Source: an uncultured Prevotellaceae bacterium (GTDB taxonomy: Bacteria > Bacteroidota > Bacteroidia > Bacteroidales > UBA932). Taken from it: a stretch of 41,065 nucleotides of DNA. A program made the position numbers and the translations under genes. Below are positions 1-9,144 of this stretch, piece by piece. Numbering within the stretch: position 1 is the stretch's first letter; the number at the start of each line of letters is the position of its first letter. The stretch covers positions 1 to 41,065 of the forward strand of contig OMVB01000075.1 in assembly GCA_900314395.1 (NCBI GenBank). The letters run 5' to 3'. Under the pieces are notes generated by a model. It saw only the letters and a list, made by a program, of their open reading frames with translations, was not told where the DNA came from and searched no databases.

Positions 1-55
1 AACGAGAGAGAGAAATCGGGGAAATCAAAACAAACGCCTTGGAATGTTGCGTCCG
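1..55. repeat. left copy of 55-bp terminal direct repeat
   Basis: The first 55 bases are identical to bases 41011-41065. A perfect repeat of exactly 55 bp is what a de Bruijn assembler with k=55 leaves at the ends of a circular contig. The tail-fibre reading frame continues across the join when one copy is removed, so I read this as an assembly overlap and not as a packaged terminal repeat. The true unit length would be about 41,010 bp. Confidence 0.9.
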
Positions 56-500
56 TAGGGACGTTCCCTGTGAACTCTGTGTAATTCTCCTGAATAACCC
101 TCAATCCCCCACTGAAATCCGCACTTCCGTTCAGCGTATTCACGCCTGTTGCTAATGTATTAGACGCGTAGACAAAGGGAGCATCCAGCAACTCCTGAAT
201 CTTCCCCTTGAGGGTTGCGTTATCGTCCAGCGAAGATTGAAGGACTTCGGCAAGATAACTACTTGTACCGCCTGCCTGACAACGCATGAACGCAACAGGA
301 AGGTATTTGTTCGTCTTAATCCGTGCGGTTATTGCGTCCGGAACGAAGACTCTGAACCTCTTTGCATAGTTATCGATTGCGGATTTAATTCCGCCAGACT
401 TGACTATATTGTTACTATCCTCCGTAGGGACGTTATCAATCCCTGCGATTCTCCTGTCGTGGATGTCTTCATAGATGTTGCCTATCTTAATTCTGTCCAT
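1..500 (-). CDS. receptor-binding / tail-fibre protein, N-terminal part (continues at 41010)
   Basis: Starts at ATG 500-498 and stays open to base 1, then continues in the same frame at 41010 down to the stop at 39588 once the 55-bp overlap is collapsed. The full product is 640 residues. The N-terminus carries a segment like NVPTEDSNNIVKSGG followed by GIKSAID, a pattern I associate with the N-terminal, virion-attaching part of Bacteroides phage and prophage tail fibres. The distal part therefore probably contacts the host surface. It is preceded by the 562-1773 structural gene and followed by the lysis cassette. Frame continuity is seen directly; the adsorption role is inferred from position and the N-terminal motif. 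Confidence 0.8.
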   Translation of the reverse strand, partial: MDRIKIGNIYEDIHDRRIAGIDNVPTEDSNNIVKSGGIKSAIDNYAKRFRVFVPDAITARIKTNKYLPVAFMRCQAGGTSSYLAEVLQSSLDDNATLKGKIQELLDAPFVYASNTLATGVNTLNGSADFSGGLRVIQENYTEFTGNVPTDATFQGVCFDFPDFSLS

Positions 501-531
501 AGTTGTAATTGTTTTGATTAATTAGCAAGCA

Positions 532-552
532 AAGGGGGTATCAATCCCCCTT
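532..552 (-). terminator. hairpin between fibre genes
   Basis: A 7-bp perfect stem (aaggggg at 532-538, ccccctt at 546-552, 7-base loop) lies in the 61-bp gap between the 562-1773 gene and the fibre start at 500. On the minus strand it is not followed by a clear U run, so it may be a weak terminator or an RNA-stability hairpin. Confidence 0.4.
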
Positions 553-561
553 GCCCGAAGT

Positions 562-1773
562 TTAGGATACTGACACGGAAAGGTCGTTGTAGAGGGCCAC
601 TCTCTTCTCGTCCTTTGTCACTGTGATAGTCTGGGCGGCAGCGGTGGCGGCTCCCAGCTGGGTAAGGGCAATCACTTCGTCAAGGACATCGAACTCTACG
701 GCTACGGAGCTGATGCCGTCTACCAACTCGACAACGCCATCCCCGGCGGATACGCCCTTCTGGAGACCATAGGTCGGCTGAACTCCCAAATTAACATCAT
801 TGACAGGATATGCGTAAGAAGGAGTGCCGAGGCCCGTCATTACGGCATCGCCGCCGCCGTTGTCTGCAACTGCGCCTGTTGCAAACTCCTTGTTCTCCGT
901 AGTAATCAATGACGCATCGATAGGTGTTCCAAGTGATACCTTCGATGCCTGAATAGGAGTGCCGAGGGTAGGGGCAGAACCGTTGCCTCCGCTGATAATC
1001 AGAACGCCCTCATCCGCGCCTTTTCCCATGGCGAAGCTCCAGTCGCTCGCAGCTCCTACACTGGTCACATTGGGGATATTGACACTCTGATTCCCTGTTA
1101 CGTTAGGAATCTGCACGTCACTCTTGCTGGCTACGCCTGTGACTGCGCCCTTCTCAAGCTTCTTTGTCACGCCGGGGTAACTCTTGATAACAGTCTCCCT
1201 GCTTGTAACACTTACAACGCCGTTCCGCTTGAGGACGACACCGATGTTCGCTACCGAAGGGGTAACGGTTCCCTTGAAGGTGGTGTCCGCTCCTGCTACC
1301 CTCTTTGTGGAATGAGGTGCGAATGAAACAGCACTGTTCGCATTGGCAAAGGCAGTGTCCGCTCCGAGCACCTGCGCCCCTTCCCCTTTGTTGAGGATGA
1401 CGTTATCCTTATACGCAAGGTCGCCGAGGTCTGACAGGTTCAGCCGGGTGTCACCAATCTTCTCCCATCGCTTCTCGCCTACATCGCCAATGGCTACGTA
1501 TTCGTCATAGTGGTCGCCTTCGCCTACCTGTGTGGGGGAATACACAAGGTAGAAGGTAAGAGGCTCCGCAGTATTCGCGGACTTCGTTCCTGTGTACTCT
1601 GTCTCCTGATAGGTTATTTTCACGCCAGCAGGGATATTCGCTACGACAGGCTCTCCGCTGCCATCCCAACAGATAGCGAACTGCAAACCACCTGCAAGTA
1701 TCTGTCTCGCATAGCGGTCTTCTATTTCATAGACTGCTCCATTGGGGAACTTGATTTTATACATTGATTCCAT
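562..1773 (-). CDS. tail-associated structural protein (fibre/tip), unknown family
   Basis: 403 residues. The N-terminus (KIKFPNGAVYEIEDRYAR) is followed by a long low-complexity stretch rich in G, V, T, A and S (about residues 120-370) with recurrent short motifs such as LGTPI and IPNVT. Such repetitive beta-rich composition is usual in phage fibre or tip proteins. It lies between the 147-residue fibre-type protein upstream and the receptor-binding gene downstream, all on the minus strand. Start could be Met1 or Met4, since both are present in MESMYK. No enzymatic motif is visible. The structural role is inferred from location and composition, not from a recognised domain. Confidence 0.65.
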   Translation of the reverse strand: MESMYKIKFPNGAVYEIEDRYARQILAGGLQFAICWDGSGEPVVANIPAGVKITYQETEYTGTKSANTAEPLTFYLVYSPTQVGEGDHYDEYVAIGDVGEKRWEKIGDTRLNLSDLGDLAYKDNVILNKGEGAQVLGADTAFANANSAVSFAPHSTKRVAGADTTFKGTVTPSVANIGVVLKRNGVVSVTSRETVIKSYPGVTKKLEKGAVTGVASKSDVQIPNVTGNQSVNIPNVTSVGAASDWSFAMGKGADEGVLIISGGNGSAPTLGTPIQASKVSLGTPIDASLITTENKEFATGAVADNGGGDAVMTGLGTPSYAYPVNDVNLGVQPTYGLQKGVSAGDGVVELVDGISSVAVEFDVLDEVIALTQLGAATAAAQTITVTKDEKRVALYNDLSVSVS

Positions 1774-1791
1774 AGTGTATGAGTTTTTGAG

Positions 1792-2235
1792 TTAATTCCG
1801 GGTAAATTCAAGGATTCCCTCCGCTGCTGCCTCCTCATTGATATTGAGCTTGTTATCCCAGTGCTCCTTCTCATCGAGGTTGGTGTGGATGTTGGAATCC
1901 CTCTCATGCGCAAGCAATGCGCTATTCTTAGCAATGTCGACCTCGTACCAATTCCATGACAGGTCATAGAACGCAATATATACGCGCCCCTCTGTTACGG
2001 TATGGTTGCCGAGATAGACATATTGGCCGTCCGTCAGAACGAGATAACAGATTCTTGCATCAGGGAGTCCCGGATTCGTGTCGGGACTTGCAACGCCCAT
2101 GAACTGATACCCCTGTCCGAGTGTGTTCGTCAGCGCAAGCAGAACCTCCTGAAGAACTGGCCCTGTAATCTCCTGTCGCCCATTCTCCTTGATGCTCTGC
2201 TCAATCGCTATTCGTAGATTATTGTAATTTGCCAT
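1792..2235 (-). CDS. small tail-fibre-type structural protein
   Basis: 147 residues. The segment GYQFMGVASPDTNPG followed by a Y-x-V-LTDGQYVYLG stretch matches a pattern I recall from tail proteins of Bacteroides prophages, where the N-terminus (here with ITGPVLQEVLLALTN) is helical and the rest is a beta-rich carbohydrate-like or trimerisation module. It sits 18 bp upstream of the 562-1773 gene and 13 bp downstream of the 389-residue tip protein, consistent with a tail-tip/fibre transcription unit. The exact function is not known. The recognition is from memory of the family, so treat it as moderate. Confidence 0.65.
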   Translation of the reverse strand: MANYNNLRIAIEQSIKENGRQEITGPVLQEVLLALTNTLGQGYQFMGVASPDTNPGLPDARICYLVLTDGQYVYLGNHTVTEGRVYIAFYDLSWNWYEVDIAKNSALLAHERDSNIHTNLDEKEHWDNKLNINEEAAAEGILEFTRN

Positions 2236-2248
2236 GATATTTTGATGT

Positions 2249-3418
2249 TTAATTTCTGATAATTCCTACTCCTGTCTTCTTGGCTACCGTTGCCGTATCG
2301 AACTCCGCATCTACACTCGCAAGGTCTCCGTTCCCCTCCCATTCGGGAGTAATCAAGAATGAATCCGCATTGTATTCGCCACCCTTGTAAGTAATCTGCA
2401 CATGGTCGCTTAGCCGTATCAGGCGCATTACGTCCAATAGATATTCCGGTGCCCAGAAGGAGAACCGATACCGCTTCTCGCTGATTTGCTTTGTCGGGAA
2501 GAAATAGCCGTCTCGCTCCTGTCCTTCCTCTGTAAATACGTATTCGGGTTTAGCCAAATCAGATTGCAGGTAAAGCCGATTGCGGAATCCTGCCTGATAA
2601 ACGATAACGCCGGCATCCATCACGAAGTCCTCCTCGTCCCACCACTCTATCTTGAGATAAGGGTCAATGACATCGACAACGGTAAAGACGTCCGAATACC
2701 AAGTGTTCACGCCGTCCGTTATCCTCATGTAATACTGACCGATAGGAACGGATGGGATAACCTCCGCATTCCCGCTATAGACAAGAACGTCATAAGGCGT
2801 ACCGTCTGCCGTTGTCCGCTGGTAGGTCCGTATTGCTCCGCGCACCGCTTGCGTCAGGCCGCTTACTGCTACCTGTGTTCCGTCTGCCGCAAAGAGGTCT
2901 ACCTGTGTAATGGCAGGGGATTCCCCTGTCTCCATGGCGTAACTCTCCGCCGCATTGAGGTAGACGCGCCGCTGACCTACGGCTATCTCTATATACCCTG
3001 ACCACGACCCCGCGCTTATCGGATTGAGGCTCCGTGACCGCTGGCCCTGGGCTGTGAATATCGCCCCCATGACCGCGTTATCCGCATATGCGGCAGGAAC
3101 ACTCGGCATGCCATTGACGTACAACCGCTGGGTCTGCGCAGTCGGGAAGTCAAACTCTACTACCTGCATGTCCATATCGGGGACATTCTCCAGCGATGAA
3201 GAATAGTCATAGTCCCCCTTCTTGATATATGCGCCAATTATCTTATTGCTCGGCTGAACGGGGGAGAGGCCGTGCGCACGCATTATCTGGAAAGGGGGAA
3301 TACGACCTTTCGGTGTATACAGAGGATACTGCTTACCGTACACCCACCAATGGCGTGCGTTCTGCTCATCGATGCTGCCATAGAACGGCAATACTGACAG
3401 GTTGTTATTCGGTATCAT
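2249..3418 (-). CDS. tail tip / baseplate protein
   Basis: 389 residues, starting 14 bp inside the end of the upstream 721-residue protein, which suggests translational coupling. It contains segments typical of beta-sandwich tip proteins (PIGQYYMRITDGVNTWYSDVF near the middle; IEWWDEEDFVMDAGVIVY) but no catalytic motif. Downstream come two fibre-type proteins and then the receptor-binding protein. Position between the tape-measure/tail-tip genes and the fibres argues for a baseplate or distal-tail component. The family is seen in Bacteroides phages, but I cannot name a Pfam domain with confidence. Confidence 0.65.
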   Translation of the reverse strand: MIPNNNLSVLPFYGSIDEQNARHWWVYGKQYPLYTPKGRIPPFQIMRAHGLSPVQPSNKIIGAYIKKGDYDYSSSLENVPDMDMQVVEFDFPTAQTQRLYVNGMPSVPAAYADNAVMGAIFTAQGQRSRSLNPISAGSWSGYIEIAVGQRRVYLNAAESYAMETGESPAITQVDLFAADGTQVAVSGLTQAVRGAIRTYQRTTADGTPYDVLVYSGNAEVIPSVPIGQYYMRITDGVNTWYSDVFTVVDVIDPYLKIEWWDEEDFVMDAGVIVYQAGFRNRLYLQSDLAKPEYVFTEEGQERDGYFFPTKQISEKRYRFSFWAPEYLLDVMRLIRLSDHVQITYKGGEYNADSFLITPEWEGNGDLASVDAEFDTATVAKKTGVGIIRN

Positions 3419-5570
3419 ATAGCAATTCCACTTCTGTATTTAGGCTGGACAAATCTAAGGATATTTTCTCGATTTTCCCATTTCCTAAATCTGTCGTAAT
3501 TAATTTATTAATATCAAGACCCTCTTTATAAGGGAATTTCACCTTCTGACGGCGGAGCTTCTTCACTGCATACGCATTCCTGTTCACGCCATTGTAGCGG
3601 AAATCGGGCGCGTCCAAATCCCAAAGATAATACACCAGAGTATAGATATTGGCGCAATAGGCGTTCTGAATAGTAAACGTGTTGCTCCCTACTTGTATCG
3701 TCTCGAAAGGCAACACGTAGTCCTCTCCTTGCTCGATAGGCTGCATCAGTACGAAGCCGTCTTTGCTTATCTCTTGCGGGGAAATTAAGATGAAATCAAA
3801 ATCACTTGTGAATTGGTCTACCGTTACCTCGTTGATATTGCTCTCATCGACCCATGGATTGAGTATCTCAATCGGGTAGCCCTCGAACGGCTCACTGACG
3901 GAATCCATCCATCCGAACTGATAACGGCCCACGGTATCGGGCTTGTCATAAGACCATTGCTTCTGTCCGTCCTGCCAATTACGTCCGTTCCGGGGATTAC
4001 GGTAGTTGCGCAAGTCAAAACCGATGCCGGCCTGTGCGCTGTAACTCCCACCGTTATTGATATACTTGATATGCTCAAGACGGAGCCGCCCCGCGCTGTC
4101 AATCCACCAATAGACACGATAGACCTTTTTAAGCATGTCAAAAATCGTCCGTAGCGACACTTTCGCGCTCTGGGCAGGCTGGTCATAGTTGCTATTGATA
4201 ACGTTCGATTTCGGGGCAATTACGGGCTTCGCGCTGATGCCGTACGCAATCGGATTACTACCGAACAGGATAGCGGAGTATTCCGTTGTTTCTTCAATGC
4301 TGACGGCCGTTCCTGTTGTCTCTTTCAATAACACCTTCAAGACCGCTGCCAGCGGGTAGGCGTTACGCAAGTAATAGTTCTGCCTCAAGGCTTCCTCCAT
4401 TGCCAGCAAGGTTGCGTCATTGACTTGGAACCATACCGACATGCGCCCCCATGTCGTGCGCGCTACCGGAACGAGTATCTTTCCACCTACCGATGGGTTA
4501 ATATAGTATCGCCCAGGCTTGTACATTCCCCACTTTGTAGGGGAACTCTGTAACAAGGGGCTTATTACTATGGCATCGGGATACTCCAGCGGCATGCAAC
4601 GTTTGTAGTTACGGTTATTCTCCACTAAGTCCGTAGCGGGGATAGGATAGGTCTTCTCTCCGTTCAGCGTCTCGCTATCTGTCAGTATGCGCATATAGAT
4701 TCCTGTGTCTACGGTAGAGATAGTAACCGTCAGGCCCTGTGTACTTGGGCTTGCTCCTTTGAGTACCATGTTCTGCGGAGGGTCGGAATTATACTTCACA
4801 CCTGTATATGTTACAACCCCATTTGAAAGAATGGAGTATCTGTACTTATTCTCATACTGGTCAAAGGTATGCTCCATTGTGAGAATCATGTTCGCCCCGG
4901 CGGCTTCATACAAGGTGTAGTTCTGTGTCGGGGAAACGGGCGCATCGCCGACAAATGCCTGCTCCGTCCCTACGTTGGTAACGGCGGTAATCGTTCGGAA
5001 ATTCACATTCCGCTTGAAATGATAAGTCTCCCGCAGCTTGCTGTCGCTGCTCTCGCTATCGCAGTCTGTCTCCCAATACATCCCCCCTAAGGCACACCCG
5101 ATAACGGTTCGCCCGGCGGTGTATATCTGCACGACTGGCCGCTTTGCAAATCGGACGCGTCTAATCTCCGGGCCGAGCTTGAGGATATCGTACTCCGCGC
5201 TTATCTTCTTGAGTATTGCGGAATACTCATCTATCGGGGTGGGGCTTACCTCAACGGTGCGACTATCCGCGTCTACCTCGCAGTCCGTCAGCCAGAACTC
5301 CCCACGCCACAGCTCATCTGTCACTGCGCCCTGCTGGCGTTTCATGATTACCGTTGCCGAGCGCGACAGGGTAAGATTCTCCAGCAACCAGTCGTACTCA
5401 CTGCCATAGATTGTGAGCTTGCCGCTAAGCTTCCTTCTGAAAAAGGCTTCCCCGCTCTCCTTTTCCCAATTCAGGGAAAGGTTAGCGGGATAGTTCGGGT
5501 GTATCTCCTGTTCGGCCCTTAGCGTGCCGGATTGCCATACCTGCAACTGAAATATATACTTATTGTTCAT
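3405..5570 (-). CDS. tail tip protein (Tal/baseplate-like)
   Basis: 721 residues, the first gene after the tape measure protein (4-bp gap), which is where distal tail and tail-associated proteins are usually encoded. The N-terminal 110 residues (FQLQVWQSG ... ELWRGEFWLTDCEVDADSRTVEV) resemble the beta-barrel entry of tail tip proteins; later parts contain several Trp/Tyr-rich stretches. No peptidoglycan hydrolase motif is visible. The 3' end overlaps the next gene by 14 bp. Function is inferred from synteny. Confidence 0.65.
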   Translation of the reverse strand: MNNKYIFQLQVWQSGTLRAEQEIHPNYPANLSLNWEKESGEAFFRRKLSGKLTIYGSEYDWLLENLTLSRSATVIMKRQQGAVTDELWRGEFWLTDCEVDADSRTVEVSPTPIDEYSAILKKISAEYDILKLGPEIRRVRFAKRPVVQIYTAGRTVIGCALGGMYWETDCDSESSDSKLRETYHFKRNVNFRTITAVTNVGTEQAFVGDAPVSPTQNYTLYEAAGANMILTMEHTFDQYENKYRYSILSNGVVTYTGVKYNSDPPQNMVLKGASPSTQGLTVTISTVDTGIYMRILTDSETLNGEKTYPIPATDLVENNRNYKRCMPLEYPDAIVISPLLQSSPTKWGMYKPGRYYINPSVGGKILVPVARTTWGRMSVWFQVNDATLLAMEEALRQNYYLRNAYPLAAVLKVLLKETTGTAVSIEETTEYSAILFGSNPIAYGISAKPVIAPKSNVINSNYDQPAQSAKVSLRTIFDMLKKVYRVYWWIDSAGRLRLEHIKYINNGGSYSAQAGIGFDLRNYRNPRNGRNWQDGQKQWSYDKPDTVGRYQFGWMDSVSEPFEGYPIEILNPWVDESNINEVTVDQFTSDFDFILISPQEISKDGFVLMQPIEQGEDYVLPFETIQVGSNTFTIQNAYCANIYTLVYYLWDLDAPDFRYNGVNRNAYAVKKLRRQKVKFPYKEGLDINKLITTDLGNGKIEKISLDLSSLNTEVELLYDTE

Positions 5571-5574
5571 AACC

Positions 5575-8500
5575 CTAATTTATTAGTTTCCTTGTGAGGT
5601 TCTTATATTGGATAACAATCGCACCCTGTTCGATATTCCTTTGCGTCTCGCCTTGCTTGCGTATCGCATGGACATCCCCTTCAAGGCGGCTGATGTTCGC
5701 CCCTGCGAGGGTAACACTCGCCCCGCCGTACTTCTCTGCGAAGCTGCCGTCATTGAAAGAACGGATAACATCGGGAATGACATTGCGGAATCGCTTGGAG
5801 TTGCGCTTGTTGATGACAGCGAAGAACTCCCCGCCCTCCGCACGCCTGCGCGTTCCATCGGGCTTTGTCCCAAGGTCGATGTCATGACCGCTTGCATGGC
5901 TTCCCCCCTGAAGGAGTTCCACTGTTCCCTCTCCGTATTCTTCGGACTTCTCATTCGCCCGCGATACCTGCGCCGCCTTAATCTTCGCGGCAGCGAAACT
6001 TCCCCACATCAAAGCGATAGCCGCAATAGCTGCACCCACGCCAAAGGGGCCGAGGGAACTGAACGACTTCCAGATATTAGCCGTTGCCGTTGTCAGCGAG
6101 CTGGCTTGAGTGGCTGAATCGAGAAGCATCTGCGCACGTTGCATCTTCTGTTGCTGGCGCAGGGCGCGCTCCTGATTGCGCTTCGCAAGCTCATACTCCT
6201 TCTGCGCAGTCTCTACGTCATTGGCGTATCCGTTTGCACGAGCCTCCAACTGCGCATCCAAGACGGCCTTCGCTGCGTCTACCTGCTTATCCGCCGCCTG
6301 AACGGCTTTCTGTGCGAGCTGGTCGTAACTGTCCATGAGCGAATTGATACTATCCTGCACAGAACCCATTGCGGTATTGAGGGCCGACTGCTGCTCCTCG
6401 TTGATATTGATGCCGAGGAGTTCAAACATATTGTTATACGACATGCTCTTGGCCTTCTGTTCGAGGACCTTGATAGTGGCGAGGATTCCGTTAACCTCCG
6501 TCTCTGTCAGTCTCCTTGCCGAAGTCTTATTGAGTTCAAGAATCAGTTTCAGGCGGGCAATCTCCTGCTTGATAGACAACTGCTCCTTCTTGCGAGCGTT
6601 GGCGTTCATCAGCTCCAGCTCCGTCTGTTCCAGCTCCTGCTGGGAGTTAAGCACAGCCTCCGCCCGTTTCTTTGCGAGGTCATACGTCGCCTTCATAACG
6701 AGGGTGTCATACTTCTTGTTGATTGCCTCGGTGCTCTGTCGGCGGTCTTGTGCAAGCTGTGCATTCTGCGCCAGCTCAATCTCCCTCTGTTTGTTCAGCC
6801 GCTTGACAGTAAGGTCTATCTCCTCATCGCTCCCCTCCTGCACCGCTTCAAGCTGCAAGGCTATGCCCTTTTCCTGTGCGGACAGGATGCCCTCCTGGAT
6901 GCGAGCTTCGAGCCTCTCCCTCTCTACGCGGTAGTTCTCTCCGAGCTGTTCAATCTGCGCATAGAGTGCGTTGGTCTCATCGACAGATAGGTTCGTCTCC
7001 GTCCGCAGACGCGTCTGAAGGTCTTCAATCCTTCGGGCATAGGACACCTCCAGTTCCCTGCGCTCCTTGTCGTCCCCTTCTGCCATGGCAGCGAGACGCA
7101 AGTCTTCCAACTCGCGAGTCAATGCCAATACCTTTGCCTGATGCGCGAAGAAGATTTCTTCTTGCCGCCGGGTACTCTGTTGAACGAGAATGTCAATTTG
7201 CTCATACAGGGCCTTACGCGCAGTAAGTGTCAAGTCTGTTTCCGTCTGCAAGCGGTAACGCAAGTCCGCAATCTGCTTCGTGTATTGCGCCTCCGCCTGC
7301 TTGCGCTCTCGCTCATAGCCGTCACGGAGCAAGGAAAGGCGCATCATCATTGTCGATGCAACCGTATCGCGCTCTGTCTTCGCCCTCTGCTGGTCTTCGC
7401 GCTTGCGCTGCGCTTCAAGACGCGCCCGCTCCGCTGCGATGTCGTCCCCCTCAACCTGCAACTCCGTCCCAATCTGTATTTTCCTGTTCGTCAGGTTGAT
7501 TTGAGACTGTATGTAGTCAATGGCTTTGTCGATGTCCATCTTTGAAATGTTCTTGCCATCGACTGTTATGTTGTACGCCTTCTTTGCCCCTTCGGCCTTC
7601 GCCTTTTCAAGATTGAGAAGGTCGTCCGTCAGGGAAATAACAGCGGCTTTGTTCAATCCAAGTTGGTTGAGTTCCTCTGCGAAGTATCCACGCCTGCGAT
7701 TGAAGGCCTTTGAGCGGAATTGCAGAAGTTCGTCTTCTTTCTTGCGAATCTCATCAACGGAAGCCCCCTGCGCCTTCATGATGTCGATTTCGACTTGGAT
7801 ATTCTGCTGCACTTTGATTGCCCCTTCATTGAGGTATGTCACATACTTCTCTTGTAACTCCAAGCCGCGCTCCATGACGTTGTTTAGCTCCGTCTGTTTC
7901 TTGACCGCCTTGTCTGCTCCGTTCGTAAACAGGAATAACGCCCCCACTACGCTAATCAGGGCCGTTGCTAACAAGATATACGGATTGGCCTTTGCAACAA
8001 TATTGAACGCCTTCTGCGCCACCGTTGCACCTACCGTTGCCTCCGTGCCTTTGATTTTGATGAGCCGCTCGTAAGCTTCGGCCTTTGCAAGTGCCATCAT
8101 CTGAATCTTTGACACTCCGAGCATGAGGGCCGACTGATGCTGAAGCGCATTCTGAACAGCCGTCAGTCCGTTGGTAATGGCAATCGTTGCCTGGAGCTTC
8201 TTCTGCGCCTCCTGCACGTCTTCGCTCTTACCGCCAAAGAGGGTCATCGCTCCTGTCAGGGCAGTGAATCCTCCGCCGGCAGCGGTAATCCCCGACATGA
8301 CACTATTGAGTGCCGAGGTATCGGACGCCATGTTCTTGACCTCCGCCTGCGCATCCATGAACGCGTCCTTAAGCTCCGCGGCCCTCTGTGCTATCTTCGC
8401 GTATTCCGCAGTGTTCTCGCGCCCTTCCATGCGCATCTGAACCATTTCCTGCGTCAGCTCCATAACCTGCTGGCGAAGGCCCTTCGTTGCTATGGTATAA

Positions 8501-9030
8501 TCTCCCACGCTAAGCTGATGTTTCCCTGTCGCTTCCTGAAGGCGTTTCATTTCCTCGTAAATCGCATGCGTCTCCGCCTCCAGCTTACGCCCCTCCACCG
8601 TTGCTGAACGTTGCTCTGCGCTTAGCGCATTAAGACGGATTTTATTAAGACGATACTGGGCCGACAGGCGGTTGTAACTTCCCTCCACACTATTCTGAAT
8701 CTGACTGACAAGCTTATCAATCTGATTCGATTCTTTCTTCGCCGCATTAAGGGCCACAAGGCGTTCCCGCTCCAGCCAAATCTCCGAAGATAGGTCTCTG
8801 TACTCCTTGACAAGCTTATCGGACTGCTCCATGGACTGCTCAATCTGCTTGCGCTGCTCCTCTGTTGCCCCTCCGACACTACGGATTGCCGCCTTCTGCT
8901 CCTGCGCAGACTGCACTATCTTCGCCTTCTCGGCATCATATACGCGCCCTAATTCCTTCAACTGCTCGATAAGGTCAGTAATGCTGCTATCGGGCCGCAC
9001 CAAGTCACTATATTTTATCGGGTTCTCCAT
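5575..9030 (-). CDS. tail tape measure protein
   Basis: 1151 residues, the longest gene in the window and in the right place between connector and tail-tip genes. The protein is strongly coiled-coil over most of its length (Lys/Glu/Gln/Arg-rich, about residues 20-235 and 390-990), with two hydrophobic segments near residues 349-368 and about 993-1016 that are typical of tape measure proteins, which set tail length and are ejected with the DNA. There is an internal repeat: about 33 residues containing RLQTETDLT recur downstream as RLRTETNLS with the same LYxQI ending. It has its own promoter module just upstream (9046-9136). Tail length cannot be calculated reliably from this alone, but the size implies a long tail. 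Confidence 0.9.
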   Translation of the reverse strand: MENPIKYSDLVRPDSSITDLIEQLKELGRVYDAEKAKIVQSAQEQKAAIRSVGGATEEQRKQIEQSMEQSDKLVKEYRDLSSEIWLERERLVALNAAKKESNQIDKLVSQIQNSVEGSYNRLSAQYRLNKIRLNALSAEQRSATVEGRKLEAETHAIYEEMKRLQEATGKHQLSVGDYTIATKGLRQQVMELTQEMVQMRMEGRENTAEYAKIAQRAAELKDAFMDAQAEVKNMASDTSALNSVMSGITAAGGGFTALTGAMTLFGGKSEDVQEAQKKLQATIAITNGLTAVQNALQHQSALMLGVSKIQMMALAKAEAYERLIKIKGTEATVGATVAQKAFNIVAKANPYILLATALISVVGALFLFTNGADKAVKKQTELNNVMERGLELQEKYVTYLNEGAIKVQQNIQVEIDIMKAQGASVDEIRKKEDELLQFRSKAFNRRRGYFAEELNQLGLNKAAVISLTDDLLNLEKAKAEGAKKAYNITVDGKNISKMDIDKAIDYIQSQINLTNRKIQIGTELQVEGDDIAAERARLEAQRKREDQQRAKTERDTVASTMMMRLSLLRDGYERERKQAEAQYTKQIADLRYRLQTETDLTLTARKALYEQIDILVQQSTRRQEEIFFAHQAKVLALTRELEDLRLAAMAEGDDKERRELEVSYARRIEDLQTRLRTETNLSVDETNALYAQIEQLGENYRVERERLEARIQEGILSAQEKGIALQLEAVQEGSDEEIDLTVKRLNKQREIELAQNAQLAQDRRQSTEAINKKYDTLVMKATYDLAKKRAEAVLNSQQELEQTELELMNANARKKEQLSIKQEIARLKLILELNKTSARRLTETEVNGILATIKVLEQKAKSMSYNNMFELLGININEEQQSALNTAMGSVQDSINSLMDSYDQLAQKAVQAADKQVDAAKAVLDAQLEARANGYANDVETAQKEYELAKRNQERALRQQQKMQRAQMLLDSATQASSLTTATANIWKSFSSLGPFGVGAAIAAIALMWGSFAAAKIKAAQVSRANEKSEEYGEGTVELLQGGSHASGHDIDLGTKPDGTRRRAEGGEFFAVINKRNSKRFRNVIPDVIRSFNDGSFAEKYGGASVTLAGANISRLEGDVHAIRKQGETQRNIEQGAIVIQYKNLTRKLIN

Positions 9031-9045
9031 CTTTTTTTATTTTTT

Positions 9046-9136
9046 CAAAAAATCCGTTTTAAAGCCACTTTCGTAGCAAGCTAAGTAATTTATCGTCCAA
9101 GGGGGCAAAGTGCCGAATTCGGGCCGTTTCTGCGCG
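9046..9136 (-). promoter_or_regulatory. dispersed promoter-leader module, copy A (drives tape measure)
   Basis: Minus-strand reading shows a -33 TTTG (caaa at 9106-9109), the conserved CGATAAATTA spacer, and a degenerate -7 TAGCTTG at 9077-9083 (spacing about 22). It is preceded by the conserved upstream block (GCGCAGAAACGGCCC) and followed by the AAAGT-N6-TTTAAAA leader block. The same architecture recurs at 11.5, 18.3, 20.5, 26.1, 31.05 and 37.7 kb. Expected transcription start is about 9070, giving a short leader before the tape-measure ATG at 9030. Confidence 0.6.
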
Positions 9137-9144
9137 AAATAGGG

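Noticed and set aside
1-55. Direct terminal repeat as a true packaged genome end
   Set aside because: Length of exactly 55 bp equals a common assembler k-mer, and an uninterrupted gene spans the join, so an assembly overlap of a circular or circularly permuted genome is simpler.
237-521. Plus-strand 94-codon frame at the left end
   Set aside because: Lies entirely opposite the fibre N-terminus, which is supported by continuity across the join.
6139-6990. Long plus-strand open frame (283 codons) within the tape measure gene
   Set aside because: Antisense shadow of a biased coiled-coil coding sequence; no promoter and no recognisable protein.
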